Shown here in pieces: positions 46,036-58,815 of a stretch of 64,000 nt of DNA. The stretch comes from Pegea sp. RAD2-039 (lineage: Eukaryota; Chordata; Thaliacea; Salpida; Salpidae): assembly GCA_034620365.1 (NCBI GenBank), contig JAQGEQ010000297.1, positions 124,001-188,000 of the forward strand. Direction: 5' to 3'. A program made the position numbers and the translations under genes. Positions within the stretch are counted from its first letter, which is position 1. Every line of letters starts with the position of its first letter. Under the pieces are notes generated by a model, which was not told the origin of the DNA, made no database searches, and saw only the letters and a list, made by a program, of their open reading frames with translations.

Positions 46036-46844
46036 TCTACTCCTCTTAGACTCAACATTGGAAATCTTATGGTATTTAGACACAAACTTGTTGATTCATT
46101 TACAATAAAACGTATTTGATTTACGGTAGAGTTGTGCCATGAATCATTGATAAGCAAACGACTTCAAAACTTTATAATTTCATATTACTTTAATACTTCC
46201 TAACATAATCATATGACATTTCTAAGAAGTTTATGGTCGAACCTGATACCACTAAAATTGTTGTCGATACAGATGTTCATGTATTGACAAGAGCCTTAGT
46301 GAGTCCAAGTTACCATTAAAACAAATATCTTTAGTGAGAAGCTGATATTTCTCTTCTTACTAGTTCAAATGGAGTGGTAAAAGAAATGAAGTCAGTTTAA
46401 TGATCACTACAGAAAAGAAAGTAAAGTTAGTAAGTTGGCTATTTAAAGGTTTCTGCAAAAGCAAAAAGAGAAAGCAAAAGCGAAAACTATGCGAGCTAAA
46501 ACATTTTTGCGGGTTTTTTGATAGTTTTGGCTCAGTAAGTCATGCACAAAATCAAAAAGCGTGTGCACACACACGATTGTATAACAAAAAACACACATGT
46601 TTCTCTTTCCCTTTGGACTCAGCAAAATAACGAAAAAACATATGTCTTTCTTTTCCTATGGACTCTATAAACTAGCTCATCTTAACCATTTGCTGAGTTA
46701 AAGAGCGACACTTTAATAGTTCCTGTAGGATTTTAAATTAATAAAAAAAGCCTGAAAAAAAGAATCTTGGATACTTTTATTCGATTTGTATATTACATTT
46801 TGAATTGTGTTTTCCCAATAAGTATTCTAACTTTTATAAATAGA
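46036..46844. mobile_element. Foldback spacer with S module copy 3
   Basis: About 0.8 kb between the two long arms. Holds an S module in minus orientation (46180-46690) with hairpin GCGTGTGCACACACACGAT at 46559-46577. At 58070-60890 the same kind of S module lies in the opposite orientation beside the same arm sequence, so the spacer appears able to invert. Confidence 0.65.
46400..46630 (+). pseudogene. S-module reading frame, longest-type copy (76 codons)
   Basis: Starts MITTEKKVKLVSWLFKGF, continues with a Lys/Arg-rich stretch (KSKKRKQKRK) and ends with a block HAQNQKACAHTRLYN that recurs in two other S copies. Two other copies keep 74 and 85 codons and the rest are broken early. It could be a small ancestral coding sequence or simply an open stretch in a conserved repeat. 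No known domain. Confidence 0.3.
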
Positions 46845-49800
46845 CTAAAATCAAATTCAAAATGAATTTGAATCCAAGTAAAGAATGTTTATTCATGGTT
46901 TTAGATATATGATTTATAGGTGAATTATGGCCGTTAAACTCTTATAAACATGTTGAGTGTAATATTTTAAACATAGTTTTTTTTATTAATATCTTGTGTT
47001 TTTCTAAAATCAACTAAAAAACTCTATTTCGACCATTTGAGAATCTTGTCGCTGTATTCGATTTATATAGTAGTTAAACTTTAAAAATAAATCTGTATAG
47101 CATGTAAACATGATTATAAAAGTTGTTGTTAATCTTCATAATTATTTTAAGAATACTGCTTACATCAAGAAGTTTATTAATATATTATTATTATTAATAT
47201 AATTATCCAGTATATACTTACTATTATTGAAACACTTTATTTTGAAACACATAAAAAAGTAACTCAGTTTACAGTTAATGAATAAAAAGCCACAAATTTT
47301 AAAGCCAGAAAATCCTTTTTCTACCAAATGAGAAACCTCTAGTTTTATCAGGTTTTATTTTATAATTTAACTTTAAAAATAATTCCTTGAAGTTTGTAAA
47401 CAAACTTACAAACATTATTATTATTGATGATGATTACAAAAGTTGTATACTTAAATTTTATGGTTTTGTCGACAAATATCATCTTTTCTATAAAATATAT
47501 TCAATCAAATATTATAACTTGAATTTTTTTGATTTTTAGGCGATTTGTACCTTGCAAAATTGAAAACAATCTTCTCAGAATTTTACTTGTTAAAAATTTC
47601 ACACCCTAATGCTAAAGATTCTTAATTTTTATTTATATGCATCATTATTTTTGCATCATTATACAAGAGTTAATTTCTCTAATGTAATATTACTTAGAAT
47701 CGAACAAATTATACGATTTTCAATTTTGCACATTACAACAAAATCCTTTAAATATTATAATCAGTCATTATGGCTGTAACTTCCATATTAATAATTTTAG
47801 TAAACTTCTGATAAATCATCTAATTTTAGAGTTAGTATTATTGCCAATACCTGCTGAAACTGAATAAACAGGTAGATGAGTTAAGACTGGTACGATGAAA
47901 CTATTTTGAAATTTAAAATCAGAAAAACTTTTATTCTACCGGTAGTCTTGTTCTGAATAAAAATAGTGTGCTCCAGGTCATCTATTTATAAACGTTATTT
48001 GCTTACTGTGTATTTCTTTAAATAGAAGTGTAGTAGAATGCAATACAGTTATTCTAATATAAATTATCTATTAAAGTTTTTCTTCTTTATTGTTGAAAAA
48101 TGTATCGGTATAAGTTATGATATCATGTAAGTATAACCTTAACTGTCAAGAATAATAGTTTTGCTGGCAGTAATACTTCAAACGGTAATTGTCCTTATAC
48201 TGACATAAACTAAACAAAAAGCAATCATAATTATATTTTGAGATTATTTATTACAATAACTTACAGAAAATATTATATAAGATGAAGTGCTGTTAGCAAA
48301 TCTTTTGTAAATCACTTGCATAAGTGTTTCATGGTATTAGGTTATCTTATTGAAGTATTACATTTTAATAAGATCTGTTTGTTGTTTTAACAACATAATG
48401 AGGATGCTATTAATTGATTATATGGACATACGTTTCAAAGATGAAACTTCGGTTATGAAGTCATATTAAAATAGATACACTAAGCAAAAATAAATATGGG
48501 CGGGCATCATTTCCTTTTTACTTTGATTTTTCGAATAATCAACATTTTAAATCTACTATCTACACTCTTGTTCGACTACCTGACATTTGTGTTGACGTTA
48601 CTGATCGTAGTCCAGATCATCAGATAGATGACAAAATTTTTTAAATATAACATCTATTTTAAATAATTATTAATATAGTTTAATAGGTATGACTCAGTAA
48701 ATTGAAGAGTTAATTGAAAACCATCTCTTATCAAAGAGTACATTCTAATACATTTAATAAATTTTTAAAATCACATAAAAACTGTTAAAGCTTTAGAAAC
48801 GACAGTTGTAAACCACCCTTTTGATGACTAATATCAATTGTTGCCAAGAACTTCTGCTGATTAAAAAAATACAATTTAATGTCCAAAATAAGAAAGATAA
48901 TTAATATAGTGATGATAATCATCAGTTTTATAATATCAAGTTAGAGATTAAGAAAAAAACTTTGCGTGAAAAATTATTAAAAGTATTTTATAGAAGGTGC
49001 ACTCATATACGTCTGATTTACTATCCACGTTGTTATCTGAATAAATATTTAGCATCAACCGGAAAAATATTGTGAAAAATAGAAAGTCACAAAAATTTAC
49101 CAATACCACATGAGAGTAAGCAAGTTTACATATCGCTACATTTTATATTTAAACTTTTATTAAACATTAGAAACATCAAAAATTGAAATTTTATCAGCTA
49201 ATAGTAGACTTCATTTGATATTCGTTTATTATAAGTAACTGTGTTTTATTAAGATTATTTTTCTTCAAAATTTAAGTACAAATCCTTAAATTGTTTTCTA
49301 ATAAAATCTGTTAATCTACTAGTTAAAGGATTTTTAACAAATCAAACTATCATCAGGTTCATCTTTTAATGCTGATTTTTTAAATAGTTTTAGTCAAATC
49401 AAAACTAATTGTGAGAGTTGAATTTTAACATAACCTATGACTTTAAAGAATAATAGTTTTGCCGGAGTCGATTGCATGAGCTTTAGAATGTTTCTGGAAG
49501 TGTTGGCCATAATACTGACATCTAAAATCAAATAATTTAGATGAAAATAAAAATATTCTTGCGGGAAAATGTAACCATAGTGACTTATTTTTACATTTAT
49601 TTCGTTGTGCTGTAATAGTGAAGCAAATAATTATAAAACTCTGCTATTATACAAAAGAAGAAAATAATAGAATTTGTTTGATCTTAATTAATCTGAGATT
49701 ATACTTATAAATGCTTGTATATTGGTCCACAATTTTAACAAATAAAATTTAAAAATTGAGTATTTTTTTTTGTTTTTCTCTGAAATCATTTCTATATTTA

Positions 49801-50295
49801 TCTAAACAAATATTGTAAAAGTAACAACGAAGACTTCGTCTAAAAATGACCTCTATCATTTTAACTTCAAAAATCAATTTAAAAACCCTATTAATATTTA
49901 ATTGAAAATGCTTTTACCTGTGATAAATCAGAAAAAGGAGAATTTTTTTCTATTTTGTTAAACATTTTAAGACTAAAAGTAAAGTACAAAAATTAATAAT
50001 AGATGGAATACTTGTTTAAAAATATTTTATATACAAAAAGTTATTTGTTGATAAAAGTATAAAATTTGAAGATTAATTCATTTCTTAATGAATGGTTTAT
50101 GTTCGAAAATTACAAAATTTGCTAGTAATATTTTTTTCTACTACCATAGAAATATGTTTAAAGTTTAATTTTTTTCAAACAAAAAGGAATAATTTCTTTG
50201 CTTTATAATGATTAAAGTTTGATAAAATAAAAATTGTTCAATGCGTTTCCATATTTTCGCTTTGTACTACCACTAAAAATCAAATATGTTTTTTT
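46845..50295 (-). mobile_element. Giant foldback element, right arm (about 3.45 kb)
   Basis: Reverse complement of the left arm. The outer end on this side reads TACTACCACTAAAAATCAA, the inverse of the left terminus with one change. A further direct copy of its inner 2 kb is at 58816-60890. P copy 6 lies at 47820-48000 and V copy 4 at 48280-48480. No open frame of note. Confidence 0.8.
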
Positions 50296-50299
50296 TTAA

Positions 50300-50700
50300 A
50301 GGAGTATTCAACAATCAAAAAACCTTCCATACAAACTAACTAGAGCAGATTTTATATTGAAATCTTTGCTGAAAGCTTTTGTATAGTTTATAAAAAATAT
50401 AATTCAAGTTTTTGTTCAGGAATAAAAAATATCTTTACAAACCAAATACTTAGAAGTACTTTTTAAAATATAGATCTTTGTTATCTTTATTTAACTTTTC
50501 TAAATAAGTTTACAGCCCTATATGAAGGTAATACTCCTTTTGACATCAATATTTTGTATTGGGCAAATGTTTTGATCTCACATAAGAAGATCATTATTAT
50601 TTTTGATAATGTTAAATTCAGCACATTCAGTGTAAACTGGGTTGAAGATTAGTTATCAAGCAGTTTCTAAAAAAATCTTTTTGAGATATCTAGTTTCTAA
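50300..50700. other. Gap right of the foldback element
   Basis: AT-rich, no gene. The first bases (CCTTCCATACAAACTAACTA) are the inverse of a word found at 55840-55860, so element sequence continues a little past the terminus. Confidence 0.4.
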
Positions 50701-50704
50701 ACTA

Positions 50705-51240
50705 TTATCTGATAGTGGTTGTCCGTATTATGGCCAATTTCTGCACAAACTGTGCAAACAGTCAGGTGATTTACTATTGCTACAATAAAGCTAATTTTCT
50801 ATTTCAATTTAGAAATATTCCCATTCTATTGGTATTATTGTGCTAAAAAATTTTTTCCATGGGTCATTTATTTATAGAAGCTCTCTGTTAATTTGTCTTG
50901 TTAAATTTAACCAACTGCCCGGTGTGCAACCACTTAATTTATGTAGAAAATAATGGTAGAAAATTTTTTGTAAAAAAACTTTGTATTATTTTAAAAATTT
51001 TTTACTTACTTTTTGTTGAAAAAAGTTTGTTTATACAAAGTTTCATTGTTAGTTATTAGCTTATGTCATATAAGGACAATGGATTTTTAGCAAACATAGG
51101 CCATAAATTAAAATGTAATATTAATTTTATTCCATTCGCTGGTCATAACTTTATTGAGTTTAAGGAAAGCTTAATCGAAGGTTCCACTTTTGCAGTAAGA
51201 TTTAAATTGCGTTTAAATAAGTAAAATTATTTAAGAAATC
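50705..51240 (+). repeat. P module copy 7 with its downstream flank
   Basis: Matches 34752-35320, including the flank word AACATAGGCCATAA. The TATA region reads TTTATAGAAGC, weaker than in other copies. Confidence 0.55.
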
Positions 51241-51589
51241 AAAGTTTAAAGGTGAACATGACATTACCACTGTTTGTTAAAATTCCAAGATCATGAAGAC
51301 AATTATATCTAAATAAAAAATTAGAAACTCTCCGATAAAATAAATTTCAAAACAAAGATAAATTTGCTGATTTTCCATATATATAAGACAATTATGAACT
51401 TATTGTCTGTGATGAAATCAAAACCTTGAGCCTTATCAAAATGTTTGATACTAAAAACAGTATTACTTTCATGATGGGCTGTAAACCTAATTAGAAAGTT
51501 AAAATGTTGATAAAAGGAAGATCAACATTTTAAAAGGCATTTATAAATATGTGGCTTGTAAGGATACGACAGCACTTTCCATGACATAT

Positions 51590-52520
51590 TCTGCTTTAGT
51601 TAGTTTTTATAGAAGGTTTTATGAATGTTTTAAATTCCTTACGAAAAAGATCATATCTGATTTATGGCGGTATTACAAATCTAAAATATTGAAACGCATT
51701 AAGAAGCTTATTGTTTATGTGTTTTTAAAATTTAAACAATAAGTAGATTTCTAATGTTGTATAAAATATTATTATTAACCATTTTCTATAGTTTTTTAAA
51801 ATAAACTAATTAATATGAATTTCCTTTGTTTTAAAAATTTATGTTTTTGTCAACAATTCAATTTTTCTATATAATATACTTCCAAACAAATATTCTTTCT
51901 AATATTTTTGTGTACTATACCTTTAGGCTTGTAAGATTTAACAAAATAGAAAAAAATGATTTTGATTTATTGCTTTACCTAATCTTTTACAGGAAAAAGT
52001 TTTTTCATGAGTTTTCATAATGCGTTTTTCAATTGTTTATTTATTTTAGTAAAAATGATCAAGTTTATTTTTAGACGAAGTGTTTGTTATTACTTATAAA
52101 ACAGTTTTTTAGAGAAATGTAGAAGTGATTGCAGAGCAAAGAAAAAAAAGTAACCCATTTTTCAAATTGTATTTATAAAGGTTTTGGAATAATACTATAA
52201 TAGGACTAATCAGTATGATCTCAGATTACTTAGAATCAAGCAAATTCTATGATTATTTTTTCTTTTATTACAGCACAGCCAAATAAATATAGGAATCAGT
52301 CACTATGGTTATACTCCTTATACCAATAATTTTGTGATAAATCAATTGACTTTGGATGTCAGTATTATGGCAGAAGCTTGTAGAAACATTCTAAAGGCCA
52401 TGCATTCGCCAAGCATAAATATTAATATTTACCCTGATAACTTAAGTGATGGTTCTATTTTCTCAAGTAGTTTCGATTTCTGTAATATTATATAAAAAAT
52501 CAAATTTAATTAATGAACAA
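51590..52520 (+). repeat. Partial copy of the foldback arm's outer 900 bp
   Basis: Aligns with 42620-43420. The terminus-like ATGGCGGTATTACAAATC lies at about 51665. A frame of 63 codons (51551-51742) runs across it but has a GTG start and stops occur in the other copies, so it is not called as a gene. Confidence 0.6.
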
Positions 52521-52609
52521 GACAATATTTCAATTAGTTTAAAATCCATTAAGCGGTAGAGGATTAAAAATTATTTACAAAATTGAGCGATCTTTATTAA
52601 TCTATCTAT

Positions 52610-53560
52610 CATAAATTATCTATCAGATAATTTATCGGATTTTACAAAAATTCTTGGTATAAAAGATGTAACCATTGTGAATGATTTCTTTTGTTTTTTT
52701 ATTCAAATGCGATGAATGAAAGTTAAAATCATATAATTTAATTGAATTTATGTTATTCAGGATTATACTAATAAATGCCTGTATAATATTCCAAAATTTT
52801 AATAAACAAGAACTAGAAGTAGACTAAAACGTGTTTTTATTCTTTCTTTGCAATCAGCTCTAGATTTATCTAAAAAAATATTAAAAAAGTAAAGAAAAAG
52901 ACTTGATCCACAAGTCAGCTAGATCATTTTTTCCGAAAAAAATCACTTTGTAAACCCTATAAAAAGTTCAATACAAGAACCATTTTCGTGTAAAGCCTGA
53001 GAAACTAAATTACTGAAATCAATTTTGTTGGATTTTGTAAAACAAAAACTGCATAAGAGTCAAGTAGAAACATAACCTCAAGTAAGAATATTTATTTTGA
53101 ATTATATTGTTTACAAAAATTAAATTTGTTGACAAAACCATAAATGTTCATAATAAAACTTTTGTGACTGTCAACAATAATACTATTATCATTTATAATG
53201 GTGTATACAAACTCTAATGATTTATTTTTAAAAGTTTAAAAACCTAAACCTACCAAAAAACCAAAACTGTATTTACAGACAATGTACTCAAAAGGTTTAT
53301 AAGATGTTAAAGAACATGGGTTTCTTATTATTTAACCTATATCTAAAAGCATGAGTTAACGAGACATCTAATACCTTACGCAAACTTTTTTTGATATCTA
53401 TTGATTCCTAGTGTGAAAAACCATAACAATTTAGAGGTTTTATACTGCAAACAGAAATAAATAACGAACAAACATAAAAGGTACATAAAAATAGTCTATT
53501 GTATGCGTTTTTAACTCAATTTGTTCATTTACGTGGGGGTATACAAAAATTGACAGTTTG
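52610..53560 (-). repeat. Inverted copy of 41350-41600 and other arm fragments
   Basis: The start (TCAGATAATTTATCGGATTTTACAAAAATTC) is the exact inverse of the 41600 region. From 53080 a segment resembling 45400-45540 follows. Nothing coding. Confidence 0.45.
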
Positions 53561-54089
53561 ATTAATGTTTGATTTAGTCTTCTTCTTCTTATCTTGGTTT
53601 CAAAATCATTTTGAATAATTTAACTATAATCTACTTTGCGTACTCATCTGTTTTAATAGGAGAAGCTTAGCTCCTGCTTATAAAAATTAGAAAACTTATT
53701 GATGAAAGCACATTTTATAATTTAATCTGCAAATTTAATAAGTTATCAAAGAATTTTCGTCATTCATGCCTTTTTTATTGATTAAGAAACTTATAAGAAC
53801 TATTGGAATATCAAATATAAGAAATATTGTTAGATTAAGACTGTTTTCTATTTAACTGAACAAAAACTATCACATTTCCAAGTGACTTCATTATTTGTAG
53901 AAAACATGTCGTCATGACAAACACTTCTTGTCATTTTCCCTTCTACTCAAAAATATAACCTAATGGCATTTAGACACAAACCTGTTTATTGATGTATAAT
54001 CGAACTTTTCATCTTTGATGTACGGCAGAGTTGTGCAATAAATAACTTAGAAGAAAACGTTCTAAAAAGTCTATGATATTAGCCTGTGT

Positions 54090-54560
54090 AAATAGTTCCT
54101 ATCATAATCATATGGTGTCTCTATGAAGCCTTTGGTTGAACCTGATACCACTAAAATTGCTGTCGATACAGATGTTCATGTATTGACAAGAATTGTAGTG
54201 AGTCCAAGTTACCAATAATATAAGTAATTAAAGTGAGAAGCAGATATTTCTTTACTTACTAGGTCAAAAGATGCGGAAATAAATGAAGCCAGTTTGATGA
54301 TCACTACAGAAAATAAAGCAAAGTTATTAAGTCGGCCTTTTTATAGCATTCAGCGAAAGAGAAAGAAGGAAAAACCGAAAACTATGAAAGCCAAGACAAT
54401 ATTTTGGTGGGGTTTTCATTGTTATGGCTCAGTAAGTCATGCACAAAATCAAAAAGCGTGTGCACACACACGGCTGTATAACGATAAATACATGTCTCTC
54501 TCTCCCTTTGGACTCAATAAACTAGCTTGTCATAACCAGTTATTTATATAATAGATTTTT
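54090..54560 (-). repeat. S module copy 4
   Basis: Hairpin GCGTGTGCACACACACGGC at 54456-54474. It carries an 85-codon plus-strand frame at 54294-54551 beginning MMITTENKAKLL and containing the HAQNQKACAHTRLYN block. Confidence 0.65.
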
Positions 54561-55278
54561 GACTCGATTTGGAGTTCGGCGATAGACAATAGTAAAAAAG
54601 TATGCCATCTTTTGCTTTCTTCAAGATTATCTACAATTTTACATTATCTTAAAAAATTTCAAATCTTTAATAAAAATCGAATAACCCATTTTTTCAGTAT
54701 ATTAAATAGAATTTAAAAGCAAAACAAAATTGGACGTTATATAAACAAACCACCTATATTGTTCTTCAGTCATGGTGTTATCGGTTAAAGTAGAACATTC
54801 TTAATGTTTTCTGTTGATGTTTTTGAATATTTATATTTATAACTTCAAAAACTATGAAAAAAAAGATAAAATAATTTTGTGTGTAAATGTTACATAGCTG
54901 CATTAAATGATTTTACAAATGTATAGTTCTTTAACACTAGATGTCTTAGGGACTAATTGATCATCTATCTTTCAAGCGGATGGTGAAATATAATAGTTTT
55001 TGACCATTTAAGTTTTTAGCCCTAACGATTAGAAAAAATGTAAAATCTGAAAGTGTAGCTTCATAATAGTGGTGTTAATAAAATTTTGTTTATATCTAAA
55101 TCTTCAGAATGATATCCCAAATTAGCTAGAAATTTATTAGAATAATATAAGAGTAACTAATTCCTATATCGTTTTAAAACATAAGTTTTTTGAAATATTT
55201 TTTTGTTTTTTATGAGATTATATGTAAAACATTGATAATACTTCAAAAGTTTTTACAAGAAATAACACTTATAATTTT

Positions 55279-55556
55279 TGGCGGTAGTAAAAGCGAAATT
55301 GTAAAACGCTTCATAGTTTCCGATTAAATCAAACTTATGTTATCAATATTAAACTAGAAAACTACATTTTTAAGTTTGAACATGTTAATTGTGGTTGAAA
55401 ACAATTAATATAATTTTTTGATGTTTTTGAACATAAAGTATTAATTAGAAATTTATTTTTTTATTAATATTTTGGTTTTGTCAACAAATAACATTTGTTG
55501 ATTTATATATCAAAATCATTTATTAAAGAAGCGTTTTTGATTGTAATTTCGCTTTT
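55279..55556. mobile_element. MITE-like segment, right copy
   Basis: Starts GGCGGTAGTAAAAGCGAAATT and ends GAAGCGTTTTTGATTGTAATT followed by TCGCTTTT, an inverted pair around about 220 bp. A 3' part only is left at 60950-61142. Confidence 0.45.
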
Positions 55557-56457
55557 ATTTTGTAAAAAGTATAAATTATATATACTTTTCACCAATCTTT
55601 ATAATTATATTTTTGTTTTTAGGTTAATTACATGTAAAATATTTAATCAGTGACATTATTATTAATAAAAACTTAAGCAATGTAATCAGAACGATGTTTG
55701 TATTATCAACAGGCTAATCAATTACAGAGTACAGAACTTAGTTAAAATAAACTCAGTATATAAAAAGCCAGCAAGCAATACTAACATTTTTATAAATAAA
55801 AAATTAGTATACTTATACAAACTTACTCTTTAGTTAGTTTGTATGGAAGGTTTTTTTAATGTTGTTAATTCCTTACAAAAAAACATATTTCATTTTTTGA
55901 GGAAGTACAAAGTTTAAATATAGAAACACATTGAAGAGTTTATTTGTTGATCAAACTTTAATCTATATGATTAATAAAACTATTATGTTTTGCTTTAATA
56001 AATTAAACTTTAAAAATCTTTCTAAATTGGTAGAATGCATTTTTTAGTTTTTCAACATAAACCAAATAATATTAATATACATCTTTAAGCTGATTATGCT
56101 TATCTTTTCTACAATCACAGATACGAATCCGTGATTAGTAACATAAACCTAAAGCTGCTACAATTCTGCTACATAGCAGAGGGAGAATTTTTAGTTCAAG
56201 ATGTAGTTCAAGAAGAAGTTGAATCGTTATACAATTGCCACAATTGTCATTTCTAAAGTCTGAATTTCCCATTCTAGGTAATTGTTCTCTGTTGTATGCT
56301 TTGAGGGCTACCGAAGTACCATGTGTTGCATCATTTGTTTTCCATATTGTTGGCTAAATAGATGTTATTTGTCTAAATGTGTGTTAGCAAGACGTTCTTC
56401 TTCACGCACGCTCCTTAGCATTTGTTGTAATAAATTAAAAATATAAAACAGACAGAA

Positions 56458-56595
56458 ATGTTACTATTGGTCGATATTGACGAAGGATTGGAGATTACTA
56501 ACATAGTAGATAACAAACAATTAAACATAAAGAGTGACAAAAGAGCTAAACATAAGAAAGATCAAAAATCTGTAAGAGCACATATGAAAATATAA
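56458..56595 (+). pseudogene. Copy 2 of the recurring LEITNIVDNKQLN frame
   Basis: Forty-five codons from ATG (MLLLVDIDEGLEITNIVDN), shared middle KQLNIKSDKRAKHKK, then divergence and a stop. See also 37905-38102 and 62029-62187. Confidence 0.4.
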
Positions 56596-56724
56596 ACTCG
56601 GAAAGTTTTCGTTTTAGATGACTTCTTTTTAAATATTTTATTTTATTTTTAGACAATGTCTTTTTTTTGTTTTAAAATAACTGTTTAGACAAATATAGAA
56701 ATGCAAAAAGATTTGTATCTTAAT

Positions 56725-56930
56725 AAGACATCATAACAGCCTTTTCATCTTTAAAAAATATGTTGATATCATTTCAAGATACCATCCCTATAGTATGCTG
56801 TGACGACATAACAGATCTTATAGATATATGATTTTTGAATAAGATAAGATAGTATCATGAAGCAATTGTGCAAATGATTTACTATACGTCAAAATTTGAT
56901 TCAAAAGGTCTTTTTCCCAAATTTTTTTTT
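56725..56930 (+). repeat. V module copy 5
   Basis: The most diverged V copy: AAGACATCATAACAGCC and ATACCATCCCTATAGTATGCTG are recognisable. Confidence 0.45.
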
Positions 56931-58060
56931 TCTTGTATTTAATTTTATTAAAACTATAAAAAAAGTAAAAAATATATACTTTAATTTATGTATGATATGC
57001 ATTTACGTTTCAGCATTTGTCTAATTTCTAAAATATAAATCTCTTATTATATCAATAATTATGTACTACACTGTAAATGGTGCTCTTTTAATAAAGTTAA
57101 TTTTTCATCACAATAAAGAAAACTGTTTTTTTTTTGTAAAAATTAAGCTTTAGTTTTTTTATGCTTTGATTAAAAAAATATTTTTTTTTTCTAAATAAAA
57201 TTTTGTAAATAAAAAAGTTTTGTTTTCTTATATTCAGTCTAACAGGGAAAATACTCTTTGTTAATAATATCTTTTAAAACAAACATACTAGCTGAAAACT
57301 ACTTGTTGTGGTTAAAGTTTGGTTATTTTTGTTTCACACAAAAGCAAACAAATGTTTTGTATATTTTGGTTCTTAAAGGTGGTTATACTTTTAATTAATA
57401 TATTCATTGAAAATGTTATACCATTTATTAAATGATGTTTTTTGACAACTGAACCAATTGCTGCTTTGGATGAACAGTTTGTTTTAATTTTACAGAACAT
57501 TTTATTATTTGTAAAAGTGATTTCACAGATATAAAAAAACTTTTTTCTCGTTTTAGTTTTAACATACAAAACTTTTAGAAAATATCCAATCATATATTAG
57601 TATAATCCCAAATAATTCAGTATCCTACAAATAAATTTTTTTTTAAGCGAGTCAGCAACTCCACTATATATTTAAGATAAGTCACTATATTTGTTATATC
57701 TTCTGGAGAACATCAAGAAAGAAAACAAATTATTACCTACGGCTTCAATACAGGTTGTAGTATAGAACTAAACATTTCTAAACTTTTAATTATAGAACCA
57801 TGTCACTCTATGAAACAAAATAATTTTATCATTTTTCTCTTAGAATTGGATCTTAGAAATATTTAAAAACATCAACAACAAAGAGTAAAAAATGGTCTAT
57901 TTTAGCCGAGAAAACCCTTACTGAAGAATAGTGCATTAACCAAAACTAAGTTTTTGATTTCCAGAAACATAAAAATTAAAAATTTTTTAAAATAGTTTAA
58001 ATCAAATCAGAGATGGTCTGTTTATACAACATTTATTTTTGTTATGCTCTCAACTCTAAT
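56931..58060. other. AT-rich segment with weak repeat similarity
   Basis: A minus-strand frame of 93 codons at 57312-57593 is rich in Lys, Ile and Asn, has no homologue in the window and no promoter or splice support. I leave it uncalled. Confidence 0.4.
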
Positions 58061-58069
58061 CGAGTCAAA

Positions 58070-58815
58070 AATCTATTAAACAAGCAACTGGCTAGGACAA
58101 GGTAGTTTATGGAGTCTTAAGGGAGAGAGAGACATGTGTTTTTCCGTTATACAGCCGTGTGTGTGCACACGCTTTTGATTTTATACAGAACCTACTGAGC
58201 CATAACCATAACAACCCGCTAAAATGTTTTGGCTCGTATATTTTTCGATTTCTCTTTCTCTTTTTGCTCTTGCAGAAACCTTTAAATAGCCAACTTACTA
58301 ACTTTACTTTCTTTTCTGTAGTGATCATCAAACTGACTTCATTTCTTTTACCACTCCATTTGAACTAGTAAGTAGAGAAATATCAGCTTCTCACTAAAGA
58401 TATTTCTTTTAATGGTAACTTGGACTCACTAAGGTTCTTGTCAATACATGAACATCTGTATCGACAACAATTTTAGTGGTATCAGGTTCTACCACAAACT
58501 TCTTAGAAATATCATATGATTATGATTAGAAGTACTATAATGTTATGAAGTTATAGAGTTTTGAAATCGTTTGCTTCTCAAGGATTCTTTGCACGTTCAA
58601 AATGTTTGATTGTACATGGATAAATAAGTTTGTGTCTAAGTACAATAAGATTTCTAATGTTGATTCTAAGAGGAGTAGAAAAGATAATTGAAGAAAAGTA
58701 ATGTGTGTCATGACGAGAATTTTTCCACAAATAATATGGTCACATGCAAGAGTGATAGTTTTCGTTAAAAAAGCCTAACAGGTCAACTTTTAGGCAAACA
58801 AATTATTTTAGTGTG
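58070..58815 (+). repeat. S module copy 5 with flank, inverted relative to the foldback spacer
   Basis: Hairpin GCCGTGTGTGTGCACACGC at 58153-58171, the most symmetrical of the set. A 74-codon minus-strand frame lies at 58107-58331 (MMITTEKKVKLVSWLFKGF). Confidence 0.7.

Larger units (their letters stand above)
54560..56650 (-). repeat. Inverted counterpart of 37900-41340
   Basis: Runs in strict reverse order: 54580-55010 (T module), 55080-55160, 55170-55800 and 55900-56600 match 40780-41140, 40600-40690, 39300-40070 and 38000-38900. The same R segment (55250-56600) also matches 60900-62150 directly. Confidence 0.7.

Noticed and set aside
42615-50295. LTR retrotransposon or Polinton-type element
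   Set aside because: Repeats are inverted rather than direct, and no reverse transcriptase, integrase, polymerase B or capsid-like frame is visible.
57312-57593. 93-codon minus-strand frame
   Set aside because: The longest lone frame in the right half, but without homologue, promoter or splice support, and low-complexity in AT-codons.
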